Source of the DNA: Marinibactrum halimedae
GTDB lineage: Bacteria > Pseudomonadota > Gammaproteobacteria > Pseudomonadales > Cellvibrionaceae
Assembly (NCBI RefSeq): GCF_021234875.1
Contig: NZ_JAJQVM010000014.1
Coordinates: 53,455 to 117,454, forward strand
Length of the DNA: 64,000 nt
Reading direction: 5' to 3'
Positions 1 to 9,195 of this stretch are shown piece after piece. A program made the position numbers and the translations under genes. The notes under the pieces were generated by a model that was given only the letters and a program-made list of their open reading frames with translations, had not been told where the DNA came from and made no database searches. The first letter of the stretch is position 1, and every line of letters starts with the position of its first letter.

Positions 1-546
1 CTTCGCAATTTGGTCGATCGAATGCTCGGCCCTCGGCAACTGCCTAATTGGTCGTATTTGAATATTCACGAAGTATTGGAGCGAGTCAGCACCCTCATTA
101 CTGCCGAAAGCGATGGCAAAGTGACCCTGACGAGAGATTATGACCCCAGTATCCCAGAGCTCCCAGGGGATCGTGAACTCTTGATTCAAGCCACGTTGAA
201 CATCGTTCGCAATGCCATGCAGGCATTGAATGAAGCCAATACAGAGAACCCAAGTATCTCGCTGTGCACACGAATTCAACGGCAATTTACGATTGGCCGT
301 GACAACCACCCACTTGTGTGCCGAGTAGACGTCCGCGACAACGGCCCAGGCATTGCCCCCGAAATTATCGAAGATATTTTTTACCCCATGATCTCAGGCC
401 GCGCCGAAGGCACCGGACTTGGACTCGCCATTTCACAACAGCTGATCAATCAACATAACGGCTTGATTGAGTGCGAAAGCCGCCCCGGCAACACCGTTTT
501 CTCCCTTTATATTCCAATGGAACACAGTCATGCAGAAGCCAAATAA
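1..546 (+). CDS. glnL: Nitrogen regulation sensor histidine kinase NtrB (C-terminal part)
   Basis: The frame is open from the first base, so the gene starts upstream and about 181 C-terminal residues are visible. This is the ATPase half of the NtrB sensor kinase: an N-box with NIVRNAMQAL, a DNGPGI motif and a GTGLGLAIS glycine box, ending in a short acidic tail. The entry sequence LRNLVDRMLGPRQLP matches the region after the phosphoacceptor helix of E. coli GlnL. In the family the protein phosphorylates and dephosphorylates NtrC under control of PII. The stop codon overlaps the start of glnG by 17 bp, indicating one operon. The sensory PAS domain and the phosphorylated His lie outside the window. 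Confidence 0.95.
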   Translation, partial: LRNLVDRMLGPRQLPNWSYLNIHEVLERVSTLITAESDGKVTLTRDYDPSIPELPGDRELLIQATLNIVRNAMQALNEANTENPSISLCTRIQRQFTIGRDNHPLVCRVDVRDNGPGIAPEIIEDIFYPMISGRAEGTGLGLAISQQLINQHNGLIECESRPGNTVFSLYIPMEHSHAEAK

Positions 547-1963
547 CGTATGGATCATTGACGATGACCGCTCCATCCGCTGGGTGTTAGAGAAGTCTTT
601 GCAACAGGCAGGGATCGAGACTACCTGTTTTGATTCGGGCGATGCCGCCCTTCATGCCAGCAACAATAAGCTCCCCGATGCCATTCTCAGTGATATTCGT
701 ATGCCTGGTATTGATGGCCTGGCACTGCTTGAACAACTTCACCTCAAACACCCCCACTTACCCATCATCATCATGACGGCGCATTCCGACTTAGACAGCG
801 CTGTCGCCGCATATCAAGGTGGGGCTTTTGAGTACCTTCCCAAACCCTTTGACGTTGACGAAGCCCTTGCCGTTACCCAACGAGCGCTCGCCCATGCCGA
901 AGAGCAAAGTCAAATTGAAGAAGACACCCCCCCAGAAACGGACAACTCTGGTGGGGATATCATCGGCGAAGCACCGGCAATGCAAGAAGTGTTTCGCGCT
1001 ATTGGGCGGCTTTCTCAGTCCAACATTACCGTATTGATCAATGGAGAGTCCGGCACAGGTAAAGAACTGGTCGCCCGCGCCCTGCATGAGCACTCCCCAC
1101 GCCGCCAGCAACCGTTCATTGCCCTCAATATGGCGGCCATTCCCCGTGATTTGATTGAGTCAGAGCTATTCGGTCATGAAAAAGGCGCATTCACCGGCGC
1201 AGGCGGACAACGCCAAGGGCGATTTGAGCAAGCCAACGGCGGAACACTCTTTTTAGATGAAATCGGCGATATGCCAGCGGACACACAAACTCGGTTGCTG
1301 CGAGTTCTTGCCGACGGCGAGTTTTATCGCGTTGGCGGGCACACTCCTGTCAAAGTCGATGTTCGAATCATTGCCGCGACCCATCAAAATCTAGAAGGAT
1401 TGGTAGCCGATAACCGATTCCGTGAAGATTTATTCCACCGCTTGAATGTGATTCGTATTCATATTCCGAAGTTATCAGACCGACGCGAAGACATACCGAA
1501 ACTGACACAGCATTTCTTCCAGAAAGCAGCCTCAGAACTTGGTGTAGAACCCAAAGTATTGTTGCCCGAGACGGAAAAGTATCTCTGCAATATTGCCTGG
1601 CCTGGTAACGTACGGCAGTTGGAAAACACCTGCCGCTGGATTACCGTCATGGCTTCAGGAAGAGAGGTGCATGTTCAGGATTTACCACCAGAGTTGATGG
1701 AACATAACCACGAGGTAGAACCCTCCAATGACTGGAATAAAGCCCTACGTCATTGGGCAGACCAAGCCCTGTCACGGGGGCAAAGCAATATTTTGTCTGA
1801 GGCAGTACCGGTGTTTGAGCGCGCGCTTATTGAAACAGCGCTAAAGCACACTGCGGGACGTAAACGGGACGCCGCGAACTTACTGGGCTGGGGGCGGAAT
1901 ACGCTCACACGCAAACTGAAAGAATTAGGGATGACCGACAGCAGCAGTGACGATGATGAGTAA
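530..1963 (+). CDS. glnG: Nitrogen regulation response regulator NtrC, sigma-54 activator
   Basis: A 477-residue protein, close to the E. coli length of 469. Residues 1-120 are a receiver domain with the phosphoacceptor Asp in [12 protein letters not shown]. Next comes a sigma-54 AAA+ domain with Walker A GESGTGKE, the sigma-54 contact loop GAFTGA and a Walker B region FLDEIGDMP. The C-terminus is a Fis-type helix-turn-helix ([20 protein letters not shown]). The ATG at 530 is chosen because it begins the receiver domain; an upstream in-frame extension would only read through the end of glnL. When phosphorylated by NtrB it activates nitrogen-assimilation promoters. A terminator follows. Confidence 0.97.
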   Translation: MQKPNNVWIIDDDRSIRWVLEKSLQQAGIETTCFDSGDAALHASNNKLPDAILSDIRMPGIDGLALLEQLHLKHPHLPIIIMTAHSDLDSAVAAYQGGAFEYLPKPFDVDEALAVTQRALAHAEEQSQIEEDTPPETDNSGGDIIGEAPAMQEVFRAIGRLSQSNITVLINGESGTGKELVARALHEHSPRRQQPFIALNMAAIPRDLIESELFGHEKGAFTGAGGQRQGRFEQANGGTLFLDEIGDMPADTQTRLLRVLADGEFYRVGGHTPVKVDVRIIAATHQNLEGLVADNRFREDLFHRLNVIRIHIPKLSDRREDIPKLTQHFFQKAASELGVEPKVLLPETEKYLCNIAWPGNVRQLENTCRWITVMASGREVHVQDLPPELMEHNHEVEPSNDWNKALRHWADQALSRGQSNILSEAVPVFERALIETALKHTAGRKRDAANLLGWGRNTLTRKLKELGMTDSSSDDDE

Positions 1964-2022
1964 TTTGTCTATCTAAAAAGGCGAACTAAAGTGAGCTGAA
2001 TCAATAACAGCGCACCACACAC

Positions 2023-2052
2023 AAAAAAGCCACCGAATTCGGTGGCTTTTTT
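2023..2052. terminator. Bidirectional rho-independent terminator between glnG and secB
   Basis: A perfect 30-bp palindrome: A6-GCCACCGAA / TTCGGTGGC-T6. It serves the convergent glnG (plus) and secB (minus) transcripts. Confidence 0.9.
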
Positions 2053-2081
2053 GGTTCTGCGACTGACTGCTATCCAAAGGA

Positions 2082-2582
2082 TTAGTTAACAGAAGCAGAA
2101 GATTCTTCAGATTTTGCTTTCGCTTGTGCCAAGGCTTGAGCGAACAACGCATCGAAGTTGATCGGTGGCAACATTAACGCAGGGAAGCTGCCTTTGGTAA
2201 CCACATTGTCGATGGCTTCACGCGCATATGGGAAAAGAATTTGTGGGCATGCAGTATTCATCACTTGCGCCAATTGTTGACCTTCCAACCCAGAAATAGA
2301 GAACAAACCGGCTTGCTGAACTTCTACCAAGAAAGCGGTTTCTTCCTCAATTTTAACGGTGATTGTCAACGTCAAAATCACTTCATACAGATTGTCTTCA
2401 ATTTTATTGGTCTTGGTATTCAACTCTTGACCAACCTTTGGTTTCCATTGCTTACGGAAAGCTTCTGCACCCATCGGCGCTTCAAATGAAAAATCACGCA
2501 GGTAAATACGCTGCATGGCAAATTGAGGACCGTTGTTTTCTGCACCTTCTTGTGGTTGCGCTGGTTGTTGTTCTTCAGCCAT
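2082..2582 (-). CDS. secB: Protein-export chaperone SecB
   Basis: 166 residues, slightly longer than E. coli SecB (155). The fold is recognisable from FAMQRIYLRDFSFEAP near the N-terminus and from LFPYAREAIDNVVTKGSFPALMLPPINFDALF spread over residues 115-148, the SecA-binding and tetramer region. The N-terminal 20 residues and the tail are low-complexity and acidic. SecB holds preproteins unfolded in the cytoplasm and hands them to SecA. A GAAGG ribosome binding site lies just upstream of the ATG. The neighbours grxC and the rhodanese on the same strand are the usual company in gammaproteobacteria. Confidence 0.96.
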   Translation of the reverse strand: MAEEQQPAQPQEGAENNGPQFAMQRIYLRDFSFEAPMGAEAFRKQWKPKVGQELNTKTNKIEDNLYEVILTLTITVKIEEETAFLVEVQQAGLFSISGLEGQQLAQVMNTACPQILFPYAREAIDNVVTKGSFPALMLPPINFDALFAQALAQAKAKSEESSASVN

Positions 2583-2750
2583 GTTACTGCCTTCTTTTAT
2601 TTTTTATCGGTTAAAGTCTGATTGGCTGCAAACACATTATGGATTACAGCCATAAAATCGAAATCTGTGTGTACTCACTTTCAGATGGGCCCGATACCAA
2701 TAAATTCAACCCTAAATGTATCGAGTTCCAAGGATTTTGAGAAAGTTTTC

Positions 2751-2824
2751 CATCAAGCTTATTCCATTAAGCCTGTCTTCATTAAATCCATATCCATTAA
2801 ACCCTTATCCACTAAACCTATGAA
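2751..2824. repeat. Degenerate short tandem repeat between grxC and secB
   Basis: About five imperfect copies of a 12-13 bp motif resembling ATCCATTAAACC lie head to tail and run up to the grxC stop codon. The copies differ by substitutions and 1-2 bp indels. Confidence 0.7.
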
Positions 2825-3072
2825 CCAAGCAACTCATCTAGCTTACCCTGATGCTCTAAGGCGTAGAGGTCATCACAGCCGCCAACGTGTGTTGCACCAA
2901 TCCAGATTTGCGGAACACTCGTGCGACCGGCTTTGTCCGCCATTACAGATCGCAACTCAGGATTTCCATCCACGCGAACTTCTTTGTACTTCACCCCTTT
3001 TTTATCCAGCAAATGCTTCGCTCGAACGCAAAAAGGACAAAAGCGTGTGGTGTAGATTTCTACCGGCAGCAT
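2818..3072 (-). CDS. grxC: Glutaredoxin 3
   Basis: 84 residues with the dithiol active site CPFC at about residues 10-13 (CPYC in E. coli), the cis-Pro motif TSVPQIWIG and the glutathione-binding GGCDDLYAL. It reduces glutathione-mixed disulfides and serves ribonucleotide reductase and other partners in the cytoplasm. The start at 3072 gives MLPVEIYTT, which aligns end to end with E. coli Grx3; an in-frame ATG four codons upstream (3084) is possible but has a poorer context. It lies between secB and the rhodanese gene, a conserved arrangement. Confidence 0.93.
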   Translation of the reverse strand: MLPVEIYTTRFCPFCVRAKHLLDKKGVKYKEVRVDGNPELRSVMADKAGRTSVPQIWIGATHVGGCDDLYALEHQGKLDELLGS

Positions 3073-3186
3073 ACGTATTCCCATATTCAGATTTATGACA
3101 GTCTAACGACTCTATCAACATTCCATGCCATACCAACGTGGCAACTCGGTTGAAGCAAGGCTAAATCAGAACCAAATAACCCGTCT

Positions 3187-3597
3187 TTACGCTTTCACAA
3201 CCGGCAATTTTTGGCTGATCCACTCCGTCATACCCCCTTCAAGACGACAGACGGAAAGCCCCAATTTATTTAAATCACGGCCGACACTACCTGAATGTTG
3301 GCCCATTTTGTCCACCAAAATAATCGTCTTATCTTTGAGCGCTTCAATTTCACTCATACGATCTTTCACTTTCGCAAACGGAATATTCACAGCATCAACA
3401 ATGTGCCCTTGCTTAAACTCACTGCCTTCACGCAAATCCAGCATTACCGCTTCGTTTGCATTGATCATACGAGTCGCCTCATGAAATGAAACAGAACGAC
3501 CACTTCGACGTCGCTCATTCCACAAATAGACGTATACCAAACCAACAAGCACACTGACTAATAGCCATTGTTGCATTAAAAATTCGATTATTTTCAC
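3187..3597 (-). CDS. Membrane-anchored rhodanese-like protein (YibN type), catalytic Cys missing
   Basis: 136 residues from a GTG start with GGAG five bases upstream; an ATG at 3642 would add 15 residues. One N-terminal membrane helix (about residues 6-25) is followed by a basic stretch and a rhodanese fold (VMLDLREGSEFKQGHI, the DLR/GHI core). The active-site loop reads DKMGQHSGSVGR: the position of the catalytic Cys in E. coli YibN (GMQCQ) is Ser (about residue 102). It is therefore unlikely to transfer sulfur through a persulfide and may act as a binding module. It is beside grxC and secB, as in related genomes. Confidence 0.88.
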   Translation of the reverse strand: MKIIEFLMQQWLLVSVLVGLVYVYLWNERRRSGRSVSFHEATRMINANEAVMLDLREGSEFKQGHIVDAVNIPFAKVKDRMSEIEALKDKTIILVDKMGQHSGSVGRDLNKLGLSVCRLEGGMTEWISQKLPVVKA

Positions 3598-3855
3598 ACC
3601 AGCTCCATTTTCGACATACCGATAACGCATCGGCAAGGACAATTAAAACTGCGCGGGAGTATACACTATGGCTCTGATCATGAGGGAAATTGGCTTGCCA
3701 GACTCGACAATACCTCCATTTACCCGCAGCATTTGCTAGAGTGCCCGAGGATTACGAATCCAACAGGCACCGTACTCGATAGGGCGAATCACTCAAACGC
3801 AGTGATTGACCCAAACGTATTAAATTGATTGATCGTTACAGTAAGGAAACGTTTC

Positions 3856-5010
3856 ATGAAGCGTATTTTTGCATTCGGTTCGCTTTTCCTGGCCGCGACG
3901 GTATTAACACCGTTGTCCCCAGTACACGCACAAACCGATGAACAGGCATATCAAGAAAAACTGCAAAAAGTGCAGCAATCGATCGCCGACCTTCAAGCTC
4001 AACTTAAGCAGGCAAGACATTCCAAGTCGGACCTTGAGAAAGATCTGGCCACAACCGAAATGGAAATCGGAAAACTCACCACGGAAGTCAAGCGCATTGA
4101 AACGGAGCTGGCCGAAGAAAAAAAGCGACTAGCGCTGCTCCATGAGCAGCGCGCCTCACTCAATATCGCTCGTAAAACCCAACAGCATCACCTCAGCCAA
4201 CAAGCCCGTGCGGCTTATCAACTGGGAGGGCAGAGTCAGGTTAAATTATTGCTGAATCAAGATGACCCAACCCGCGCCTCTCGCATGATGAAGTATTATC
4301 AATACTTCATCGAAGCACGCTCGAACAAAATCGACGGCTATATTGAGACAGTAAAAGAACTTAATCAGCTCGAACCCCGTATCCAACAGCAAGCAGATAC
4401 CTTTACGGCAAAGAAAAAAGCGCTTGAAACTCAGCAACGACAACTGCGGAAAAAATCCAGCCAACGGAAACAAACACTTGCCCGACTCAACGCTAACATC
4501 AGCAGTAAAGACGCTGAACTACAGAAACTTGAACGCGACAAGGCCGAACTGCATCGCTTACTTGAACAAGTAGCCGAGTTATTAGAGAACATTCCGGTGC
4601 CCGGCGATCACCTTCCCTTCGCCCAATTGACTAACCAATTACATTGGCCTGCTCGAGGAAAAATACGTCACAAATACGGGAGTAATCGAGCCATTGGCAA
4701 ACTTAAATGGGATGGTGTGACCATTTCCGCCCCCATTGGTACGGACGTCAAAGCCATTCATGGTGGACGAGTCGTTTTTGCTGATTGGCTACGAGGGCAA
4801 GGCTTGCTCATGATTGTGGATCACGGTGGTGGCTATATGAGCCTTTATGGTCACAACCAAACACTACTCAAAGAACCTGGCGACTGGGTTTCGGCAGATG
4901 AAGTGATTGCGCAAGTCGGTAACAGCGGTGGGCAAGCGCGCTCCGGCCTGTATTTTGAAATACGCCACAAAGGCAAACCTCAAAACCCCAATAAGTGGTG
5001 CAAAAGCTAG
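3856..5010 (+). CDS. envC: Periplasmic murein hydrolase activator EnvC (degenerate M23 domain)
   Basis: 384 residues. The start at 3856 is set by AAGGA eight bases upstream and by a signal peptide (MKRIFAFGSLFLAATVLTP... ending VHA). A long coiled coil (about residues 30-250, rich in E, K, Q and L) leads to a C-terminal LytM/M23 domain. The zinc ligands of active M23 peptidases are missing: KWDGVTI replaces the first His/Asp motif and LYFEIR replaces LHFEIR, as in EnvC and NlpD. Known EnvC proteins activate the cell-division amidases through FtsEX. The gene begins the conserved envC-ctpA-yibQ set. Confidence 0.92.
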   Translation: MKRIFAFGSLFLAATVLTPLSPVHAQTDEQAYQEKLQKVQQSIADLQAQLKQARHSKSDLEKDLATTEMEIGKLTTEVKRIETELAEEKKRLALLHEQRASLNIARKTQQHHLSQQARAAYQLGGQSQVKLLLNQDDPTRASRMMKYYQYFIEARSNKIDGYIETVKELNQLEPRIQQQADTFTAKKKALETQQRQLRKKSSQRKQTLARLNANISSKDAELQKLERDKAELHRLLEQVAELLENIPVPGDHLPFAQLTNQLHWPARGKIRHKYGSNRAIGKLKWDGVTISAPIGTDVKAIHGGRVVFADWLRGQGLLMIVDHGGGYMSLYGHNQTLLKEPGDWVSADEVIAQVGNSGGQARSGLYFEIRHKGKPQNPNKWCKS

Positions 5011-5043
5011 GTAGATCACGGTTTCTTGCTTTAAAACTGACAA

Positions 5044-5079
5044 AACCAACCCCAGTATTTTCGAAGTACTTCCGGGTTT
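5044..5079 (+). terminator. Possible terminator after envC
   Basis: An imperfect stem AACCC..AGTA / TACTT..GGGTT followed by a broken T tract. It could end or attenuate the envC transcript before ctpA. Confidence 0.4.
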
Positions 5080-5302
5080 TCGGTATTTATTATGAAAAAA
5101 CAGTTTGAAAAAAAGGCGAAGTAATCACCTACTGGCTGAATTAATCCCTAAAATCGGGGTCTAGGATTTCCCTTTTGTGAAGGCAAGACCATAAGAATCC
5201 ACCCGAATTGGTAGCCAATATCCACAGAAAAGCACATACTCAAAATTAGTAAACAAAAAGTTAGACGCAAAAAGAATTTCGTTAAGGTTGCAGGAGAACC
5301 CT

Positions 5303-6643
5303 ATGATTAAACGTTTAATGCCTATGCTGGCGTTGCTAACGGCAACAAACGTCTGGTCTGACGATCTGGACAAAACCACGGAAGGCCAACTGCCACTTAA
5401 CGATCTTCGTACTTTTACGAAAGTCTACAGCCATATTCGCTCGGCTTATGTCGAAGAAATCACCGACCAAGAACTGCTGGAATATGCCATTAAAGGCATG
5501 TTGAGCGAGCTAGACCCTCACTCAACCTACCTTGATGCAAATTCATTTGATGATTTACAGGTCAATACTACTGGCGAATTCGGCGGTCTTGGAATCGAAG
5601 TAGGCATGGAGAACGGATTTGTTAAAGTCATATCTCCCATTGATGACACTCCTGCTTCCCGCGCCGGTATTGAAGCCGGTGACTTAATTATTCGTTTAGA
5701 CGAAAAACCGGTGAAAGGCATGAGTCTTAACGAAGCAGTGGATAACATGAGAGGCCCGATCGGCAGTGACATTGTGGTCACCTTAGTGCGCGAAGGAATA
5801 GACCAGCCTTTCGACATTACTCTGACTCGCGATACCATCAAAGTTCGCAGCGTTCGCTCACGTATCATAGAGCCGGGATATGGCTATCTCCGCATTGCTC
5901 AATTCCAATTAAAAACTGGGGAAGACGTTGCCGCTGAAATCAAAAGGCTGCAAAGCAAAGGGCCAGAGCTTAAAGGCCTTGTGCTGGATTTACGCAACAA
6001 CCCAGGCGGAATTCTGCAAGCGTCTGTGGAAGTAGCAGACCTTTTCCTTGATGAAGGCTTAGTGGTTTACACCGAAGGCCGAATCGATAATGCTGACTTA
6101 AGCTACAGCGCCACACCAGGCGACATGACCAACGGTCTACCTGTAGTAGTACTGATTAACGATGGCTCTGCTTCCGCCTCCGAAATTGTGGCAGGCGCCC
6201 TACAAGATCACAGTCGCGCCATCATCATGGGGACGGACAGCTTCGGAAAAGGCTCTGTGCAAACCGTTATTCCCATCAGCGAAGATCGCGCGATTAAACT
6301 GACCACCGCACTGTATTTCACACCGAAAGGGCGATCGATACAGGCACAAGGTATTTCTCCTGATATCAATATTGAACGCGCTGAAGTCACCGCAATTTCC
6401 TCCAAAATTCGAGTTACAGAAGCCGATCTTGAAGGTCACCTAGGCAATGCGAACGGCGGTGAAGAAAGCGGTTCTAAAGACCGAGAAGAGAAAAATGCGG
6501 ATCGCAAAAGCTTAATCAGTACAGACAACCAACTCTTTGAAGCTGTATCGCTACTGAAAGGACTGCATATTTTCTCAAAAGGCAGCAGCCCCTCACCGGC
6601 ATCCAGTACCACGTTAGCCGCCAGCGAGTCAGATAACTCATAA
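5303..6643 (+). CDS. ctpA: Carboxyl-terminal processing peptidase, S41 family
   Basis: 446 residues. The start at 5303 has AGGAG six bases upstream and a signal peptide (MIKRLMPMLALLTATNVWS). A PDZ domain (about residues 85-165; FGGLGIEVG, AGIEAGDLI) precedes the S41 catalytic core with the nucleophile Ser in NDGSASASEIVAG and the general-base Lys in SFGKGSVQT. Such periplasmic proteases trim or degrade cell-envelope proteins, including murein endopeptidases in Pseudomonas. The last 70 residues are low-complexity, rich in Ser, Glu and Lys. It lies between envC and yibQ. Confidence 0.95.
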   Translation: MIKRLMPMLALLTATNVWSDDLDKTTEGQLPLNDLRTFTKVYSHIRSAYVEEITDQELLEYAIKGMLSELDPHSTYLDANSFDDLQVNTTGEFGGLGIEVGMENGFVKVISPIDDTPASRAGIEAGDLIIRLDEKPVKGMSLNEAVDNMRGPIGSDIVVTLVREGIDQPFDITLTRDTIKVRSVRSRIIEPGYGYLRIAQFQLKTGEDVAAEIKRLQSKGPELKGLVLDLRNNPGGILQASVEVADLFLDEGLVVYTEGRIDNADLSYSATPGDMTNGLPVVVLINDGSASASEIVAGALQDHSRAIIMGTDSFGKGSVQTVIPISEDRAIKLTTALYFTPKGRSIQAQGISPDINIERAEVTAISSKIRVTEADLEGHLGNANGGEESGSKDREEKNADRKSLISTDNQLFEAVSLLKGLHIFSKGSSPSPASSTTLAASESDNS

Positions 6644-6646
6644 CCC

Positions 6647-6671
6647 GTTCACCGCTTTTTTAAAGGTGAAC
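6647..6671 (+). promoter_or_regulatory. Inverted repeat covering the ribosome binding site of yibQ
   Basis: GTTCACC at 6647-6653 is complementary to GGTGAAC at 6665-6671, with an 11-base T/A-rich loop. The 3' arm contains the Shine-Dalgarno AAAGGTGA for the GTG start at 6678, so the hairpin would hide it unless ribosomes finishing ctpA open it. Confidence 0.5.
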
Positions 6672-6677
6672 CAACGA

Positions 6678-7565
6678 GTGAACCGATTAATAAATCGCCT
6701 GCGTCTTTTATTTGGTGCAACCTTGCTCATACTAATTTGCCCCCCTACGGTGGGCGGTAAATTAGTAGTCTCTGCACAATCTGAAACTCCCAAACTGGCC
6801 ATCATCATTGATGATATCGGCTATCATCATCGTAGGGGAATGTGGGCCGCCACCACCACAGCCCCACTAACTCTGGCCGTCCTACCTTTTAGCCCACACG
6901 CCAAATCCATTGTAAGCAAAGCTCTTAATCACAATAAAGAAATTATGATTCATAGCCCCATGACCAGCATTGATGGGCGACGCTTAGATGAAGGGGCATT
7001 AGAAATTGACATGCCCGAAGAGGCATTTAAACAAACCCTGAATGCATCATTACAAGCCATTCCTGAAGCGGTTGGACTCAATAACCATATGGGCAGCGCA
7101 TTGACTCAGGAATTGGAATCCATGTCTTGGCTAATGCAAGTACTCAAAAAAAATAACATGTACTTTATCGATAGCCGTACTACGGCCCAAAGTATTGCTT
7201 ATGATGTTGCACAAAGTGAAAAGATACACTCCCTCAAACGGGATGTGTTTCTGGATAACATCCGCACCCACGCAGCCATCACACAGCAATTGGAAAAAGC
7301 GCTCTTGATTGCTCAAGAAAAAGGTTTTGCCGTCGCCATTGGCCACCCCTATCAAGAAACACTCACGGTAATTGACACTTATATCAACAAATCTGAAAAC
7401 ACATCCGTCGAATGGGTAACCGTTTCAGATTTACTGAAACACTCTGAAACAATAAATGAGACCTACAACCAAGAAAACACCCACTCAGCCAACTACCCTG
7501 AGCTTTTAGACAATGGTCTAATATCGACCAAAAAGGAACCTGCCCACTCTCAAAGAAGACTATAA
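6678..7565 (+). CDS. Divergent polysaccharide deacetylase family protein (YibQ)
   Basis: 295 residues from a GTG with AAAGGTGA eight bases upstream; another GTG at 6666 is in frame. A signal or anchor helix (LLFGATLLILICPP) precedes a deacetylase-like domain with IIIDDIGYHH, LAVLPFSPHAK, GLNNHMGSALT, FIDSRTT and AIGHPYQETL, the conserved blocks of the DUF610/YibQ family. The family has a polysaccharide-deacetylase fold and is thought to be periplasmic, but its substrate is not established. It is the last gene of the envC-ctpA-yibQ cluster. The C-terminal 45 residues are polar and not conserved. Confidence 0.88.
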   Translation: MNRLINRLRLLFGATLLILICPPTVGGKLVVSAQSETPKLAIIIDDIGYHHRRGMWAATTTAPLTLAVLPFSPHAKSIVSKALNHNKEIMIHSPMTSIDGRRLDEGALEIDMPEEAFKQTLNASLQAIPEAVGLNNHMGSALTQELESMSWLMQVLKKNNMYFIDSRTTAQSIAYDVAQSEKIHSLKRDVFLDNIRTHAAITQQLEKALLIAQEKGFAVAIGHPYQETLTVIDTYINKSENTSVEWVTVSDLLKHSETINETYNQENTHSANYPELLDNGLISTKKEPAHSQRRL

Positions 7566-7868
7566 TATAACCACCTTTCATGCAGATAGATCGACTGAAT
7601 ATCCGAACAATATCGATATACCCGTTGGACTGGAACATATTTGTTACATTTCAAGCGTATACAAAATAGGTGCTTTTGAGAGCAGTCACACAATCCCGTG
7701 TGGTTAACAACTATACTACGTAAAACAAGACGTCGAATAGGCACGGATTCATCGCTCTGATAGTCAAAAGCAAGAAATTGGTGAGAGTAAGTTCGCGGTG
7801 CTTTCGCAAAGGGAAATGCTGTTGGATGGACACAGCAGCAATGCAAACATTAAGACGAGGTCATAGGT
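7566..7868. other. Intergenic spacer without gene
   Basis: About 300 bp between yibQ and the DUF6316-like gene. It has no convincing ORF or terminator. It must contain the promoter of the small downstream gene. Confidence 0.6.
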
Positions 7869-8093
7869 ATGCAATACAATCGAAATGGTGAGCTGGGCCA
7901 TGTACCAAGCAGAAGCGATCGTATTTTTCAGCAGCAAAATTACTTCTACTATCACACAAGGGAAGGCATTGATATCGGGCCATTTGACTCGGAAGAAGAT
8001 GCCAAGAAAGGGATATGTGAATTCATTGAATTCATGCAAGCGTCTCCCGATATGTCAGCGACATTAAGTCATTACTCTGGAAAAGTCGCTTAA
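7869..8093 (+). CDS. DUF6316-like small protein
   Basis: 74 residues, no signal peptide or membrane segment. The layout (R-G/E-L-x-HVPSRSDRIFQQ, then an aromatic strand YFYYHTREG, then IGPFDSEEDAKKGICEFIEFM) matches a family of small gammaproteobacterial proteins annotated as DUF6316, from memory. The GPF-S-EDA motif resembles short SPOR-like or PilZ-accessory folds, but no function is known. GAGG lies upstream of the ATG. It is convergent with hisF. The stop codon sits inside a short tandem duplication (8082-8121). Confidence 0.72.
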   Translation: MQYNRNGELGHVPSRSDRIFQQQNYFYYHTREGIDIGPFDSEEDAKKGICEFIEFMQASPDMSATLSHYSGKVA

Positions 8094-8121
8094 CGTTTTT
8101 AAAGTCGCCTAGCGTGTTTTT
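8082..8121. repeat. Tandem duplication over the 3' end of the DUF6316-like gene
   Basis: Two copies of an about 20-bp unit of the form AAAGTCGCYTARCGT(G)T5. The first copy contains the stop codon of the preceding gene. Confidence 0.65.
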
Positions 8122-8133
8122 ATCGGTTACTTT

Positions 8134-8166
8134 CTTAATGCCCCCTCAAAAATAGGGGACATTAAG
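8134..8166. terminator. Strong hairpin between convergent genes, no T tract
   Basis: CTTAATG-C-CCCC pairs with GGGG-A-CATTAAG across a nine-base loop. Neither side is followed by a run of T, so it is either a factor-assisted terminator or an mRNA 3'-end stabiliser. Confidence 0.45.
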
Positions 8167-8238
8167 CAAAGAGCACGTTTAGTATAGAAGACGCTCAAAC
8201 ATAAACACACGTAAACAGAGAGAAGCGTCAACGCTTTC

Positions 8239-9009
8239 TTAGCGGACTTCAATACCTTGCTCCGCCATATGAGCCTTAGCTTGGGAGATGGTGTATTCGC
8301 CAAAGTGAAAAATACTGGCCGCCAACACCGCATCCGCTTTCCCTTTTTTCACTCCATCCACTAAATGATCTAAATTTCCCACGCCACCCGACGCAATCAC
8401 AGGCACTTCTACCGCATCACTAATGGCTCGCGTTACCCCTAAATCAAAACCATCCTTCGTACCATCTCGATCCATACTGGTCAGTAAAATCTCTCCCGCT
8501 CCATACTCAACCATTTTTTTTGCCCACTCCAGCGCATCAATACCCGTGGGTTTTCTGCCTCCATGGGTGAAGATTTCCCAGCGATCCGGCTCGTCTTGAG
8601 CAGACACCTTCTTTGCATCAATCGCCACCACAATACATTGTGCTCCAAATTTCTCCGAAGCCTCCCTGACAAACTCTGGGTTGTACACTGCCGCCGAGTT
8701 AATGCTCACCTTATCGGCACCGGCATTCAACATACTCCGAATATCATCTAATGTTCGAATTCCCCCGCCCACCGTTAAAGGAATAAAAACTTCACTGGCA
8801 ATTTTTTCCACTGTTGCCACTGTGGTGCCTCGGTCTTGATGTGTCGCGGTAATATCCAGAAACGTAATTTCATCTGCGCCGGCTTCGTTATAACGCTTAG
8901 CGACTTCTACCGGATCGCCAGCATCACGAATATCCACAAATTGTACGCCTTTGACGACGCGACCGTTATCCACATCCAAACAAGGAATGATACGTTTTGC
9001 TAATGCCAT
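8239..9009 (-). CDS. hisF: Imidazole glycerol phosphate synthase, cyclase subunit HisF
   Basis: 256 residues, the usual HisF length. It shows the (beta/alpha)8 phosphate-binding and catalytic motifs: [14 protein letters not shown] with the catalytic Asp, [40 protein letters not shown] with the second catalytic Asp, and [10 protein letters not shown]. With HisH it converts PRFAR and ammonia to imidazole glycerol phosphate and AICAR in histidine synthesis. It is on the same strand as hisH and hisB, but a diguanylate cyclase gene stands between hisF and hisH where hisA normally is. Confidence 0.97.
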   Translation of the reverse strand: MALAKRIIPCLDVDNGRVVKGVQFVDIRDAGDPVEVAKRYNEAGADEITFLDITATHQDRGTTVATVEKIASEVFIPLTVGGGIRTLDDIRSMLNAGADKVSINSAAVYNPEFVREASEKFGAQCIVVAIDAKKVSAQDEPDRWEIFTHGGRKPTGIDALEWAKKMVEYGAGEILLTSMDRDGTKDGFDLGVTRAISDAVEVPVIASGGVGNLDHLVDGVKKGKADAVLAASIFHFGEYTISQAKAHMAEQGIEVR

Positions 9010-9195
9010 GGTTGCTTACTTCCGAATTGAGGAAAAGAACTAAAAAACTTCTTCAAAAGAGAGCTTTATTCATCGTGACTAAAAAATAAAAAAGGTAACA
9101 AAAAAGAATTGTAACGGGTTGATCTGAAAAGAGGAAAGGCAGTGACAAACTCACACAAAGAAAGTGCTACAAAGATAAATACAGACAAATTCACC

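Noticed and set aside
3856..5010. EnvC read as an active M23 peptidase
   Set aside because: The zinc-ligand His/Asp residues are absent, so it is an activator-type LytM protein.
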